From CAYSGL01 sp964520985 (lineage in GTDB: Bacteria > Pseudomonadota > Alphaproteobacteria > Micavibrionales > Micavibrionaceae), in the NCBI GenBank assembly GCA_964520985.1, contig CAZFPB010000001.1:1550001-1614000 (forward strand): DNA of 64,000 nt. Reading direction: 5' to 3'. The first letter of the stretch is position 1. Every line of letters starts with the position of its first letter. A model generated the notes under the pieces. The model saw only the letters and a program-made list of their open reading frames with translations, was not told the DNA's origin and searched no databases. Shown here piece by piece: positions 8,669 to 17,593 of the stretch. Position numbers and translations under genes: made by a program.

Positions 8669-9283
8669 ATGCGCGAACAATATCTGGCAATCGACTTCCT
8701 CCATAATGATTTTGAGATAGCATCGGCCTGCGCCGACATGCTGGCTGGCGGAGCGCTACAGTACGCGATCGCCCGGAGTCATACGATTGCGGGGGAACCC
8801 GCCCCGGTTGTCGACAATCAATATCTTCTTGAACGCCGAACGCTGGACGCCGATCCTGAGCGTCGCCTGACCCTCGTCGCGAACATCGCCTTCAAAGGCG
8901 ATGCACTAAACCCCGTTTCCTTGCAAAAAGAAATTACCCGGATCGGGGCGGAGACGGGGCAAAAAGATATCTGGAATTTCGGCACGAAAATCCGGGCCGC
9001 CAAATTATTTGCCTATGGCACAGACATACTCTCGCGAATGAATAAATCAGGTATGGACGAACTCTCGCTGGCCGTCTGGCCTGACGCCGGAGCGGTTGAG
9101 AAAAAACACAAAGTGCCGCGCCAGCATCTGGGGCAAAGCTTCTTCTCGCTGAACACCAGCCGCAGCGAGCCTCACTGGATTGGTCATGTCAATGGATGGT
9201 CTTTGCAAGAATGCGCCGCGAACAATAATCATCTGGCGCTTGATTTAGGGTCACTCAATGTTCTGACCCTGCGCAGACGTTAA
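8669..9283 (+). CDS. Hypothetical protein between hemJ and hemH
   Basis: 204 residues, no signal peptide or membrane helix. I recognise no family. Notable segments are YLAIDFLHNDFEIASACADM at the start and WIGHVNGWSLQEC near the end. The start ATG follows GAAGAGGG at a good distance. Its last codons overlap the convergent hemH gene by 4 bases. Position inside the haem cluster does not by itself imply a haem role. Confidence 0.55.
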   Translation: MREQYLAIDFLHNDFEIASACADMLAGGALQYAIARSHTIAGEPAPVVDNQYLLERRTLDADPERRLTLVANIAFKGDALNPVSLQKEITRIGAETGQKDIWNFGTKIRAAKLFAYGTDILSRMNKSGMDELSLAVWPDAGAVEKKHKVPRQHLGQSFFSLNTSRSEPHWIGHVNGWSLQECAANNNHLALDLGSLNVLTLRRR

Positions 9284-10320
9284 GTCATCGGGCAACGGCA
9301 GAATTCTTTGGGGCAGAGGCGCTTGCCGGTATTGGGCGCAAGCCACGTGCGGTAGCCTTCGGCGCGGACGATGTCGGCTAGACCGTTGATGAAGGTCGCG
9401 TGCGTTCCGACGACAGGCACGCGTTTGTAGCCCGGCACGCCGATCTTCTCGGCGACGTGACGGTATTCGATTTCAATCTCGACCAGTGTTTCGACATGTT
9501 CCTGCGTAAACGCGTGGGGTAGAACGATGACCGGGATTTTTTCGTCAGCGGCTTTGTGCAGTGCTTCGTCGATGGAGGGGCCGATCCATTTTTTCGGGCC
9601 AACGCGGCTTTGATAACAAACCTGCCAGTCGAGGTTATGAATGTTTGTCGCGGCGGCAATATCGGCGGCGGTTTGCTGCGCTTGCCATTGGTAGGGATCG
9701 CCATCTTTGATGATGTCTTCGGGTACGCCATGCGCGGAAAATAAAACGCGCGGTGCCTGACCGAATTCAGTCAGCGCTTCTTTGTAAATCCGCACAACAT
9801 TGTGCGCGTTGGCCTGTATGAACCCCGCGTCCTGCGGGTAGCAGCAGATCGGCGCGGTCGGCACGAGCAGATCGATCTCATCGCATGCGGCGTCCCATTG
9901 CTGGAACGAGGAGCGCGTGGTGGTGGTCGAGTATTGCGGGTAGAGCGGCAACAGGACGATATGATCCGGCGCCCAGTCTTTAACATGCTGCGCCACTTCA
10001 GGTGCCATAGGATGCCAGTAGCGCATGCAGATAAAGGTTTTGTAGGTCTTGCCATCATTAGCCGCATTAAGCGCTGTCTCGAGCGCGCGGCATTGCTGCG
10101 TGGAATTTTCCAGCAGCGGGGATTTATCGCCGAGCTCGTGGTAACTGTCCCCGGCTTCGCGTTTGCTGCGGCGTTTGGCGATCATCTTGGCAATGAACCA
10201 GCGCAGAGGATTGGGTACGCGGATGATGTTTGGGTCAGTGAAAAAATTCATCAGGAACGGTTCGATGGCTTCCTTGGAATCCGGTCCACCGAGATTGAAC
10301 ACAACAACAGCGATTTTCAT
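9280..10320 (-). CDS. hemH: Ferrochelatase
   Basis: 346 residues, normal length. Inserts Fe2+ into protoporphyrin IX to make haem. Visible family motifs: VVFNLGGPDS at the start, FSAHGVPE with the catalytic His, CYQSRVGPKKWIGPS, and LPHAFTQEHVETLVEIEIEY with the metal-path acidic residues. The C-terminus is RLCPKEFCRCPMT; three closely spaced Cys at this end recall ferrochelatases that bind a [2Fe-2S] cluster, as some bacterial and mitochondrial enzymes do, but that is inference. Its ATG overlaps the hemE stop (ATGA), so the two are cotranscribed. Confidence 0.95.
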   Translation of the reverse strand: MKIAVVVFNLGGPDSKEAIEPFLMNFFTDPNIIRVPNPLRWFIAKMIAKRRSKREAGDSYHELGDKSPLLENSTQQCRALETALNAANDGKTYKTFICMRYWHPMAPEVAQHVKDWAPDHIVLLPLYPQYSTTTTRSSFQQWDAACDEIDLLVPTAPICCYPQDAGFIQANAHNVVRIYKEALTEFGQAPRVLFSAHGVPEDIIKDGDPYQWQAQQTAADIAAATNIHNLDWQVCYQSRVGPKKWIGPSIDEALHKAADEKIPVIVLPHAFTQEHVETLVEIEIEYRHVAEKIGVPGYKRVPVVGTHATFINGLADIVRAEGYRTWLAPNTGKRLCPKEFCRCPMT

Positions 10321-11381
10321 GCGCGATACTCCTGCACCTGTTTGACAAGGCGTGCGACATTATCGGGATCGGTTTCCTTGATCACGCCGTGACCGAGATT
10401 GAAAATAAAGGGGCCGCCCGCCAGCTCATCAAGGATAGTTTGCACCGGTGCCTCCAGCGCATCGCCGCCTGTCAGCAAAATTTCAGGATCGAGATTTCCT
10501 TGCACACAGACTTTTTTTTGCAATCCTTTCAGATCGGCCGGGGCGTGGGTGTAATCGCAGCCAATGCCATCAATGCCGGTTTGCTGCACGTAACGATCCA
10601 TCAAAGCCAATGTCGCGCCACGGGGAAAACCAATCACGGGAATGTGCGGGTATTGCGTTTTGATTTTCTGGACCAGTTTTTTGGTCGGGGCAATCGACCA
10701 GCGATCAAATCCTTCTTCATCAAGCACGCCCGCCCAGCTTTCAAAAATCTGGACGATCTGCGCGCCTGCCTCGATCTGTTTGGCGAGATAATGGGCGCTG
10801 GCCTCTACGAGCAAATCGATTAGGCGGGAGAAGCCTTCGGGGTCGGCGTAAGCCCATTGCTTTGGCGTGGCGAAATTTTTGGAGCCACGACCTTCGACCA
10901 TGTAGCAGGCGACTGTCCACGGCGCGCCGCAAAAACCGATCAAGGCCGTATCGCCAAATCCCTCCTCATCCAGTTTGCGGCGCGTCAGGCGCAACGTTTC
11001 GTAGATGGGGTTGAGTACATCGTCGATGGAGGACAGCGTTAAACGGGCCAGATCTTCAGCGTTGCGCACAGGATCGAGCTTGGGCCCCTCACCGGTTTCA
11101 AAGCGCAGATCCTGACCCAGCGCATGCGGAATGACCAGAATATCCGAAAATAAAATCGCACCGTCCATCCCAAACCGGCGGATCGGTTGCAGCGTGATTT
11201 CGGACGCGAGTTCCGGATCGTAGGCCATCGCCAGAAAGCCTCCGGCCTTGGCGCGCAGTTCGCGATATTCGGGCAGGTATCTTCCCGCCTGACGCATCAG
11301 CCAAATCGGCGGACGCACGGTTTTTTCTCCGCGCAAAGCAGAGATCATCAACGGAATATTTTTTATCACAGGGTCAGTCAT
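10317..11381 (-). CDS. hemE: Uroporphyrinogen decarboxylase
   Basis: 354 residues. Decarboxylates uroporphyrinogen III to coproporphyrinogen III in the cytoplasm. The N-terminal signature RPPIWLMRQAGRYLPEYRE is intact, as are ILFSDILVIPHALG with the catalytic Asp, GFCGAPWTVACYMVEG, and FNLGHGV near the end. It overlaps hemH by 4 bases. In Caulobacter and Rickettsia hemE borders the replication origin, and here too a gene-free stretch follows its start. Confidence 0.97.
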   Translation of the reverse strand: MTDPVIKNIPLMISALRGEKTVRPPIWLMRQAGRYLPEYRELRAKAGGFLAMAYDPELASEITLQPIRRFGMDGAILFSDILVIPHALGQDLRFETGEGPKLDPVRNAEDLARLTLSSIDDVLNPIYETLRLTRRKLDEEGFGDTALIGFCGAPWTVACYMVEGRGSKNFATPKQWAYADPEGFSRLIDLLVEASAHYLAKQIEAGAQIVQIFESWAGVLDEEGFDRWSIAPTKKLVQKIKTQYPHIPVIGFPRGATLALMDRYVQQTGIDGIGCDYTHAPADLKGLQKKVCVQGNLDPEILLTGGDALEAPVQTILDELAGGPFIFNLGHGVIKETDPDNVARLVKQVQEYRA

Positions 11382-11773
11382 CGGAGGGCATCAAAGCAGA
11401 TTGCCGCTCTCTTACAAAGTTATTTTTATATTAATAAAAGAAGGTTTTAGTAGTATGTTGAGGCTGTCAATAACGGGGATAAGTTTTCGCCCCGGTAATC
11501 ATCCCCACCTCATCCCCAGCCCTGCACGATCAGCATTCCTGCACGTCACCGGGATTCCATTCACATGGCCATGACCATGCGAGACGTGATTATTGCATGG
11601 GGAAGGTTTGTACCGCCGCCCCGTGAAAAACTGAATAATAATCCTCCCGCTTTCACGAACAGATTTCCCCTATCAAAGCCGCACAAGGTTATACAGAGAA
11701 CAAGAGTCATAATACGGTGAGTTTTCTCTTTTGCCGCACCGAATCACCCTCTATGATATATCAGGGGTTCATC
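11382..11773. other. Gene-free region beside hemE, candidate replication origin
   Basis: About 390 bases with no supported gene. It contains an AT-rich tract (11418-11441, TTATTTTTATATTAATAAAAG), then degenerate DnaA-box-like 9-mers: TTATCCCCG on the minus strand at 11474-11482 and TCATCCCCA on the plus strand at 11499-11507 and again at 11510-11518 (11-bp period). CCTGCACG is repeated at 11521 and 11538, and TTATACAGA lies at 11689-11697. Each box differs at two positions from TTATCCACA. hemE-origin-ppsR linkage is known from Caulobacter and Rickettsia; here ppsR is 6 kb further on. The region must also hold the hemE promoter. Confidence 0.4.
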
Positions 11774-12394
11774 ATGTTTCATGACGCATTTAAACCATTG
11801 AAAGAAGACGCCGCGCAGGATTTTCTGCGCGATGCGCTGACGCTCCTGGATGGCGCGCCGTTCGCGGGTGATACGCCGCGCGTGCTGGCCAGAGCGTTAC
11901 CGTTCTACCCAGGATATGAGTTGATCGAAGCGCTGGGGCAGGGCGGTCATCCGCCGGTGATGCGCGCCTTTCTGCGCAAAAAAGAGAGCAATACTCTTAC
12001 TTTGCTTAACTGGACGAACGAGCCGGTTTACCTGTTGAATAAAAATATTCCGATTGTGTTGAACGCGGACACGGTCCTGCTCTACGCGAAATTTTTCTTT
12101 ACCTACATCAAGGGAAAACACGGGCGCTTCCTGATCATCGATACGCCTGACGAGATCGAGTGGAAGGATGAACCGCCTCCTGCCGGCCGTAAAGCGTTGG
12201 GTAAAATGATCGAGCCATTATCGATTATTGCGCAGGCGCCGGACGGCACATTCCATCTGCAGGCCAGTCTGATTTTCAAAGATTCCCTTTTTGCGGCAAA
12301 AATCAGCGTGACCCCCGAGGGGCAGGTCACTTTGTATGACGAAGAACTGGTCGTGGAAGATATTCCCGTGCGCGACGATGCGCTGGGATTATAG
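11774..12394 (+). CDS. Hypothetical cytoplasmic protein
   Basis: 206 residues from ATG 11774, chosen because AGGGG precedes it at the right distance; the frame is open upstream to 11717 without a good start signal. No signal peptide or membrane helix. It looks like a compact alpha/beta protein with a run of hydrophobic strands (RFLIIDTPDEIEW; FHLQASLIFKDSLFAAKISV). I recognise no family. It is the first gene on the hemE-distal side of the candidate origin. Confidence 0.55.
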   Translation: MFHDAFKPLKEDAAQDFLRDALTLLDGAPFAGDTPRVLARALPFYPGYELIEALGQGGHPPVMRAFLRKKESNTLTLLNWTNEPVYLLNKNIPIVLNADTVLLYAKFFFTYIKGKHGRFLIIDTPDEIEWKDEPPPAGRKALGKMIEPLSIIAQAPDGTFHLQASLIFKDSLFAAKISVTPEGQVTLYDEELVVEDIPVRDDALGL

Positions 12395-12420
12395 TTAATG
12401 AAGCGTAAATAATTGTTTTC

Positions 12421-12449
12421 TTACGTTTTTTTCATATTCAGGGTACAAT
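12421..12449 (+). promoter_or_regulatory. Possible sigma-70 promoter of the first propeller gene
   Basis: TTACGT, 17 bases, TACAAT, ending 18 bases before the ATG at 12468. The same TTACGT element is seen before pilS. Match by eye only. Confidence 0.35.
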
Positions 12450-12467
12450 GGTCGGTGGGGAAATGGC

Positions 12468-13727
12468 ATGAGACTGATTTTTCTATGTGCGGTTCTTTTA
12501 TTGTCGACCAGCTATGGCGCCTGGGCGGCGAACAGCTATACCGTTGCGGCGGGCGCGACTGTCACGATTGACGAGCATGGTACCTGCAAAAAAGTCAAAA
12601 ATACCGGCACGGTCTCGCGCATGGTGCCGACGAAATCAGCAGCCGAATGGACCTCTTTCCAGAACAATCCCAACGGTATGACGCTCTCGACCTGCGCCTG
12701 TACTTTCAGCACCTGGACAGCGATCGGCCCAACTGATTACTTTGGTCACATGGCCATATCTGAAAACGGCAATGTCATGGTCGCCTATAAGAGTAATCCA
12801 ACATTGAACATCGATGATATTGAAACCGGGCAACTGTATGTATCGACCAATGGCGGCTCAACCTGGACAGCGCGGGGGCCGAACAATGTTGCATACCGCG
12901 ATATAGACATATCAAGTGACGGAACGACCATGTTTGCGTCAGGGGGGCCAGGCAATGATTTAACTGTCGCAGGCTATGTTTCCACCAATAGTGGCACGAC
13001 ATGGACACGGCGCGACAATGCCCCTTATGTCATGGGGATTGGCGTATCCAGTAATGGCGCAAGAATGGTGGCACCTCAATATGGATCCGGTCAAGATTTC
13101 TTGGTTTCTACCAATGATGGTGCTTCCTGGTCAGCCAAAGGACCGAGCCGGTATTTCTATGACGGGTCTATATCGGACGACGGCACGATAATGTCCGCGG
13201 TTACTTATTTAGGCGCGGCGGGAGATGGCGGTAATTCAGGCCGCATCTGGGTTTCCACGAACAGCGGCAGCACCTGGACCGCGCGCGGTCCTATCATGTC
13301 GTGGCTTTACAACGACATGTCCGCCGACGGCACTGTTATTGTTGCCTCGGGGGCATCCACTAATGATGCAGACACCGGTATCTGGGTTTCAACAAATAGC
13401 GGAACCACCTTTACCAAAAAATCAGCGTATGGCGCAGGTTATTTCTCGGGCGGCAAGCCAAGTCTATCAAATGACGGGGAAACTATTGCGACGACCACTG
13501 TGACTTTTAATGCTGATTATACACAAGCTACATATAATATTCGGTTTTCTACCAATACGGGGGACACATGGACTGCGCGTCACCCGATTAACAACACGTC
13601 CAGAGGGCTTGGCGGTGTGGCCGTATCGGGAGACGGTCAGACACTGCTAACATACGTTTCCGGTACAGTTCCTTCAGGAGGTTATATGCCTGAGCCGGGC
13701 CGCATGTATAAATCGAGCTGTAACTAA
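12468..13727 (+). CDS. Secreted BNR-repeat (sialidase-like propeller) protein
   Basis: 419 residues. The signal peptide is MRLIFLCAVLLLSTSYGAWA, cleaved before ANSYTV. A short domain follows (about 22-90) ending in a Cys-x-Cys motif (STCACTFSTW). The rest is a series of about six repeats, each with S.DGT or S.NG and VSTNSG(S/T)TWTARG. That is the BNR (Asp-box) pattern of beta-propellers, as in sialidases and photosynthesis assembly factors. No sialidase catalytic Arg triad or Tyr is obvious, so an adhesion or binding role is as likely as an enzyme. It is followed 105 bases later by a tandem copy. Confidence 0.75.
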   Translation: MRLIFLCAVLLLSTSYGAWAANSYTVAAGATVTIDEHGTCKKVKNTGTVSRMVPTKSAAEWTSFQNNPNGMTLSTCACTFSTWTAIGPTDYFGHMAISENGNVMVAYKSNPTLNIDDIETGQLYVSTNGGSTWTARGPNNVAYRDIDISSDGTTMFASGGPGNDLTVAGYVSTNSGTTWTRRDNAPYVMGIGVSSNGARMVAPQYGSGQDFLVSTNDGASWSAKGPSRYFYDGSISDDGTIMSAVTYLGAAGDGGNSGRIWVSTNSGSTWTARGPIMSWLYNDMSADGTVIVASGASTNDADTGIWVSTNSGTTFTKKSAYGAGYFSGGKPSLSNDGETIATTTVTFNADYTQATYNIRFSTNTGDTWTARHPINNTSRGLGGVAVSGDGQTLLTYVSGTVPSGGYMPEPGRMYKSSCN

Positions 13728-13832
13728 AATTTATTCCTCTTGAACCGATTTACTCCCTATTGTTGCGAAGTGGCATATTTACATAGGTTAAGAATTTCTC
13801 TTTCGTGATAAAGATAAAATAAGGGGAGTGGC

Positions 13833-15068
13833 ATGCGGTATCTTTTTCTATGTGCGGTTCTTTTATTATCGTCCAGCTACGGCGCGTGAGCGGCGAACAG
13901 CTATACCGTTGCCGCCGGCGCGACTGTCACGATTGACGAGCATGGTACCTGCAAAAAAGTCAAAAATACGGGCACGGTTTCGCGCATGGTGCCGACGAAA
14001 TCAGCAGCCGAATGGACCTCTTTCCAATCCAATCCCAACGGCATGACGCTCTCGACCTGCGCCTGTACGTTCAGCACCTGGACGGCGATAGGACCGACCG
14101 GAAAATACTGGAGTATTCTGGGCGTGTCTGAAAACGGGCAGATTCTCGCGGCGATCGATACGGAACCGACACTCAACATCGATGATAATGAAACCGGACA
14201 GATATGGATCTCGACTAACGGCGGGGCCAACTGGACCGCACGCGGCGGCGCCACCATGATTGTCAGTGATTTTGACATGTCCGATGACGGTACGGTCATG
14301 GCATTTGTCGGAACGGATAATGGCTATCCCGGTTACTATAACAATTTTTTCGTATCCACGAATTCGGGGACAAGCTGGACCAAGCGAACGAATGTCGCGG
14401 CAGCTTTAGGGGTGGCGGTATCGGGTGATGGCGCTACGATAGCCATCGCAGAATATCTTAATGATGGACATATCAGAACGTCGACGAATAATGGGTCGAC
14501 CTGGACATCACGCAATTCTACCGGCAGCTTCAATGACGTTTCTTTAGCGGAAACAGGCAGCAAAATAGTTGCGGCAAGCTCACGAATTTATACGTCGACC
14601 AATTCTGGCAGTTCATGGACAGCACGCGCGGCGACTTCGTATTGGAGCGGTTCTGAAATATCCAGTGACGGCACCGTCATTATGGGCCAGTCGCTGGATT
14701 ATGAGGATAGCACGAACTCTGGTACGTATATTTCAACAAACAGCGGGTCCACCTTTACAAGAATTCAGAAGCCAGCACTCGCATTTTATGCCCAGAAACC
14801 CAGCATGTCGATGGATGGAAGTACGATCGCGACAACATTTGTTACCTACAATCCGGATTACAGCGTGGCCACCAATAATGTCAGGTTCTCTGTGAATAGC
14901 GGCAGCAACTGGACAAACCGTCACCCGATCAACGATACATCCCGCGCATTGGGCGCCACCCGCGTCTCCGGCGATGGTCAGATCGTCTATACTTATTTGC
15001 ATGGAACCCTTTCGTCAGACGGCTATCTTCCCAATCCGGGCCGCCTGTATAAATCGAACTGCAATTAA
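13833..15068 (+). pseudogene. Tandem copy of the BNR propeller gene, interrupted by TGA in its signal peptide
   Basis: ATG 13833 opens MRYLFLCAVLLLSSSYGA, the same signal peptide as the upstream gene, but codon 19 is TGA (13887-13889) where the first copy has TGG (Trp). The frame then continues intact for 393 codons to 15068, with the same N-terminal domain and BNR repeats (VSTNSGTSWTKR, ISTNSGSTFTR). The next ATG is 13986, which would give a 360-residue protein without a signal sequence. The two genes are nearly identical over the first ~230 bases of mature coding sequence and diverge afterwards. The intact body suggests recent inactivation, readthrough, or a sequencing error. TGA is a normal stop elsewhere in the window (coaE, pilP, aroE). 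Confidence 0.7.
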
Positions 15069-15215
15069 ATTTACATAATCATCTAAGCTCTTCATATAAT
15101 TGGGTTTTTAACCCTTCGTTCATTTTTCACTCATCATTCCTTAAATCTTTACCCGTCATACTAATGATCATGGGACCGGGCTTTTTTGCGCCCGAAAAGA
15201 TTTGGGGATTTCACG

Positions 15216-16505
15216 ATGATCGACACCAGACAAGATTACAGCGCGCCGGTAACCAAGGGCCGCATCCGCATGGCTTATTCGTTTGCAGGCAGACAACCGG
15301 TGCTGTGCACGCTGTTGTGCGACCAGCCGCTTTATTACATGGAAGATGAACTCTTCGAAGAAGATGAAGGCAGCCTGTTCCTCGAAGAAGAGCAGATGAT
15401 CAACGCGGCGCTCAGCAGCGACCTTGGTCCGATCCAGAAAAAAATCAGCATCTATGATGGCATCGCGAAAAAATTTGAAGCCGCGCCGGATGCGCGCTTA
15501 AACGATTTCCTCGACAATGCGCACAATTTTGGACGCGCGGATACGCTCGATCTCGATGACGTGCTCCAAGCCGTTTCTCAAAGCCGCTATGCCCAAAGCA
15601 TGCTCGATCAGGCGCAAGCGCAGGCGGCGCTGATCGTCATGAGCGATCAGGTGCGCAGCGCCGAATATGATGTTCAGGCCAATTTGCTGCTGGTCAATCC
15701 GCATCAGGTGGCGGGCGATGCCGTGCTCGGTCTGACGCGCGCGCTGCGGTTGCTGTCACAGGCGCATAACGGCGCTGGCGCGCATCCGCTCACCTATCAT
15801 CCCGATGAAGCTATTTTAGTGAACCGCGCGCAGGCGGCCGATATTGCCGTGACGCAAGTGCGCGTGGCGTGGGAATTACAACTCGCCAGCGTCAATGCGC
15901 CGTGGGCCCGCTTAGAGCAAACGCAAGGCTCTGACCTCGCCCGCGCCTTCGCCCGCGAAGCTCTGTGTGATTTCCGCGCTATCAACAATGGCAAGGCGGC
16001 CCGTGCCGCGTTTGAAAACTGGTTCTTGTCCGATCGCTGCAAAATCGCGGACCGCGAACTCATTCAGGCCATGCTGGTCGATCAGGAGACGCGCCGGTAT
16101 GACGTGGCCACCAACCAGGTCGGCCCGATTTTCTTTGCTGCGCTTGGCGAACAGACATTGGGCAAAAACTATCTCGCCGAAATGAGCGGCGCGCTGATGA
16201 GCGATCCGTTGTTCTCGGACGTGCGGGATCGCTCCAACGCCAACTTCCTTTGGTTCGTGAAATTTGAACGTTCGTTCAAAGAGACGGAAAAAGATGTGGC
16301 CAAAGAAGAGAGCGAAACTATCCACAGCTTTGAGATTACGCAAAAACCAGAGTCATTCGGCGAGATGAGCCGTAAATACGATACGAAATCAATCGCTTCC
16401 GATAAAGGCACGGTCGATCAGGATGATGATCTGTATGCGGCAAGCCTTGAGAACGCGATGAACCAATCCAACATTGTTTACGTTAGCTTCGGAGGTCTGC
16501 GCTGA
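15216..16505 (+). CDS. Hypothetical protein, first of two related neighbours
   Basis: 429 residues from ATG 15216, preceded by GGGGAT; the frame opens earlier at 15186. No signal peptide or membrane helix. An acidic stretch (MEDELFEEDEGSLFLEEEQ) lies near residue 45. The middle contains a helical region with LLSQAHNGAG, QAADIAVTQVRVAWEL and ARAFAREALCDF. That arrangement recurs in the next gene (ALRDIGHEMR, SADIETIAVMAAWEM, ALTFGYTIEKN), so the two are distant paralogues. The family is close to unnamed proteins sometimes labelled as degenerate metallopeptidases, but no intact HExxH is visible. Confidence 0.6.
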   Translation: MIDTRQDYSAPVTKGRIRMAYSFAGRQPVLCTLLCDQPLYYMEDELFEEDEGSLFLEEEQMINAALSSDLGPIQKKISIYDGIAKKFEAAPDARLNDFLDNAHNFGRADTLDLDDVLQAVSQSRYAQSMLDQAQAQAALIVMSDQVRSAEYDVQANLLLVNPHQVAGDAVLGLTRALRLLSQAHNGAGAHPLTYHPDEAILVNRAQAADIAVTQVRVAWELQLASVNAPWARLEQTQGSDLARAFAREALCDFRAINNGKAARAAFENWFLSDRCKIADRELIQAMLVDQETRRYDVATNQVGPIFFAALGEQTLGKNYLAEMSGALMSDPLFSDVRDRSNANFLWFVKFERSFKETEKDVAKEESETIHSFEITQKPESFGEMSRKYDTKSIASDKGTVDQDDDLYAASLENAMNQSNIVYVSFGGLR

Positions 16506-16536
16506 CTTTCCTCAATCCCCGTATGGTGTGTGCCTT

Positions 16537-17571
16537 ATGAAATCCGAACGATTTAAAAAACCGGCGACCTTATCGCGCTACGCCCGTCAAATGGGCGGAC
16601 AGGCAATGGCGTTGGCACAGAGCGCCGGATTTGAATTTATCGATTACACGCAAGAGCCTGCCTGTTTTGAATTGAAATCATTGGCGCGGAGCATCTCCGT
16701 TCAAGGGGAATGGCAAGCGTTATTAACGGATATTTTAACTGAGCTGAACGAGAGCCCGCTTGCGGCCTCATTGATCCGCCGTGCGACAAAAAAAGGCTGG
16801 CAGCTGGGCCTGACGCCGAGCGATCCCAAAAATGGCGATTATTTCTACTTCCTCGACATGGAAAGCAAAATTATCTGGCTGGATCACGGCGGCTTTTCAG
16901 CGGGCGCTATTCAGCGCACACCGCATTGCCGTGAAGCCCTGACCGGCTCGTTGATCCGCGCCTTGCGCGATATCGGCCATGAAATGCGCCTAGGCGCCTA
17001 TGAACAATCCTTGCGTCCCGATGCCGTCTTGATGATGGAGCGGGCGCGAAGCGCCGATATTGAAACGATCGCGGTGATGGCGGCGTGGGAAATGCGCGGC
17101 GCGGGTCATCCCGGGCTGTGGCGCCACCTGCTCGGCAGCGAAGACGGCGATATCGCTCTGACATTCGGTTACACGATCGAAAAAAATCCCAAAAGCCTCT
17201 ATGACGGCAAGGCGCTGGCGGCGACGTTCCTGCGCTGGTACGCCGACAAGGCGCGCCTCAATGCCTGCGATCATGCGACCCTCGAAATGCTCGATGGGCT
17301 GGTAGCGGTTCAGGAAACCGGCATGGTCTGGGGTAAATTATCCTTCAGCATCGAAGATGCGCGCGATCTGTCCATTCTGCCCGACGGGCTGGCCTATCTG
17401 AAAGACGAAGCCAAGGCGGTGGTCAGCGATCCTGATTACCATGTGATACCCGACGCCATCAACGAAGCGCATCTGTTCCAGATCACGCATGACGTGGCGG
17501 TTGTGCGGGTGGAAGGGGTGCCGTTCCGCAGCGCCTCGCTCGCCCGTCTTATTTTCCCTACCCCCCGCTAG
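16537..17571 (+). CDS. Hypothetical protein, second of two related neighbours
   Basis: 344 residues from ATG 16537 (MKSERFKKPAT); an earlier in-frame start at 16474 would overlap the previous gene. No signal peptide. It shares with its upstream neighbour a helical core: ALRDIGHEMRLGAYEQSLRP, SADIETIAVMAAWEMR, a W..L....D.AL pair, and LRWYADKARLNACDHATLEML. HEMR at the position of a possible metal-binding motif lacks the second His. ppsR begins 22 bases after the stop, so readthrough into the housekeeping block is likely. Function unknown. Confidence 0.6.
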   Translation: MKSERFKKPATLSRYARQMGGQAMALAQSAGFEFIDYTQEPACFELKSLARSISVQGEWQALLTDILTELNESPLAASLIRRATKKGWQLGLTPSDPKNGDYFYFLDMESKIIWLDHGGFSAGAIQRTPHCREALTGSLIRALRDIGHEMRLGAYEQSLRPDAVLMMERARSADIETIAVMAAWEMRGAGHPGLWRHLLGSEDGDIALTFGYTIEKNPKSLYDGKALAATFLRWYADKARLNACDHATLEMLDGLVAVQETGMVWGKLSFSIEDARDLSILPDGLAYLKDEAKAVVSDPDYHVIPDAINEAHLFQITHDVAVVRVEGVPFRSASLARLIFPTPR

Positions 17572-17593
17572 CGTCCTCGATTAAGATAGCGCC

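Noticed and set aside
13887..13889. Selenocysteine or reassigned TGA codon
   Set aside because: The paralogue has Trp here inside a signal peptide, no selenocysteine context is apparent, and TGA ends coaE, aroE, ppsR and pilP normally.
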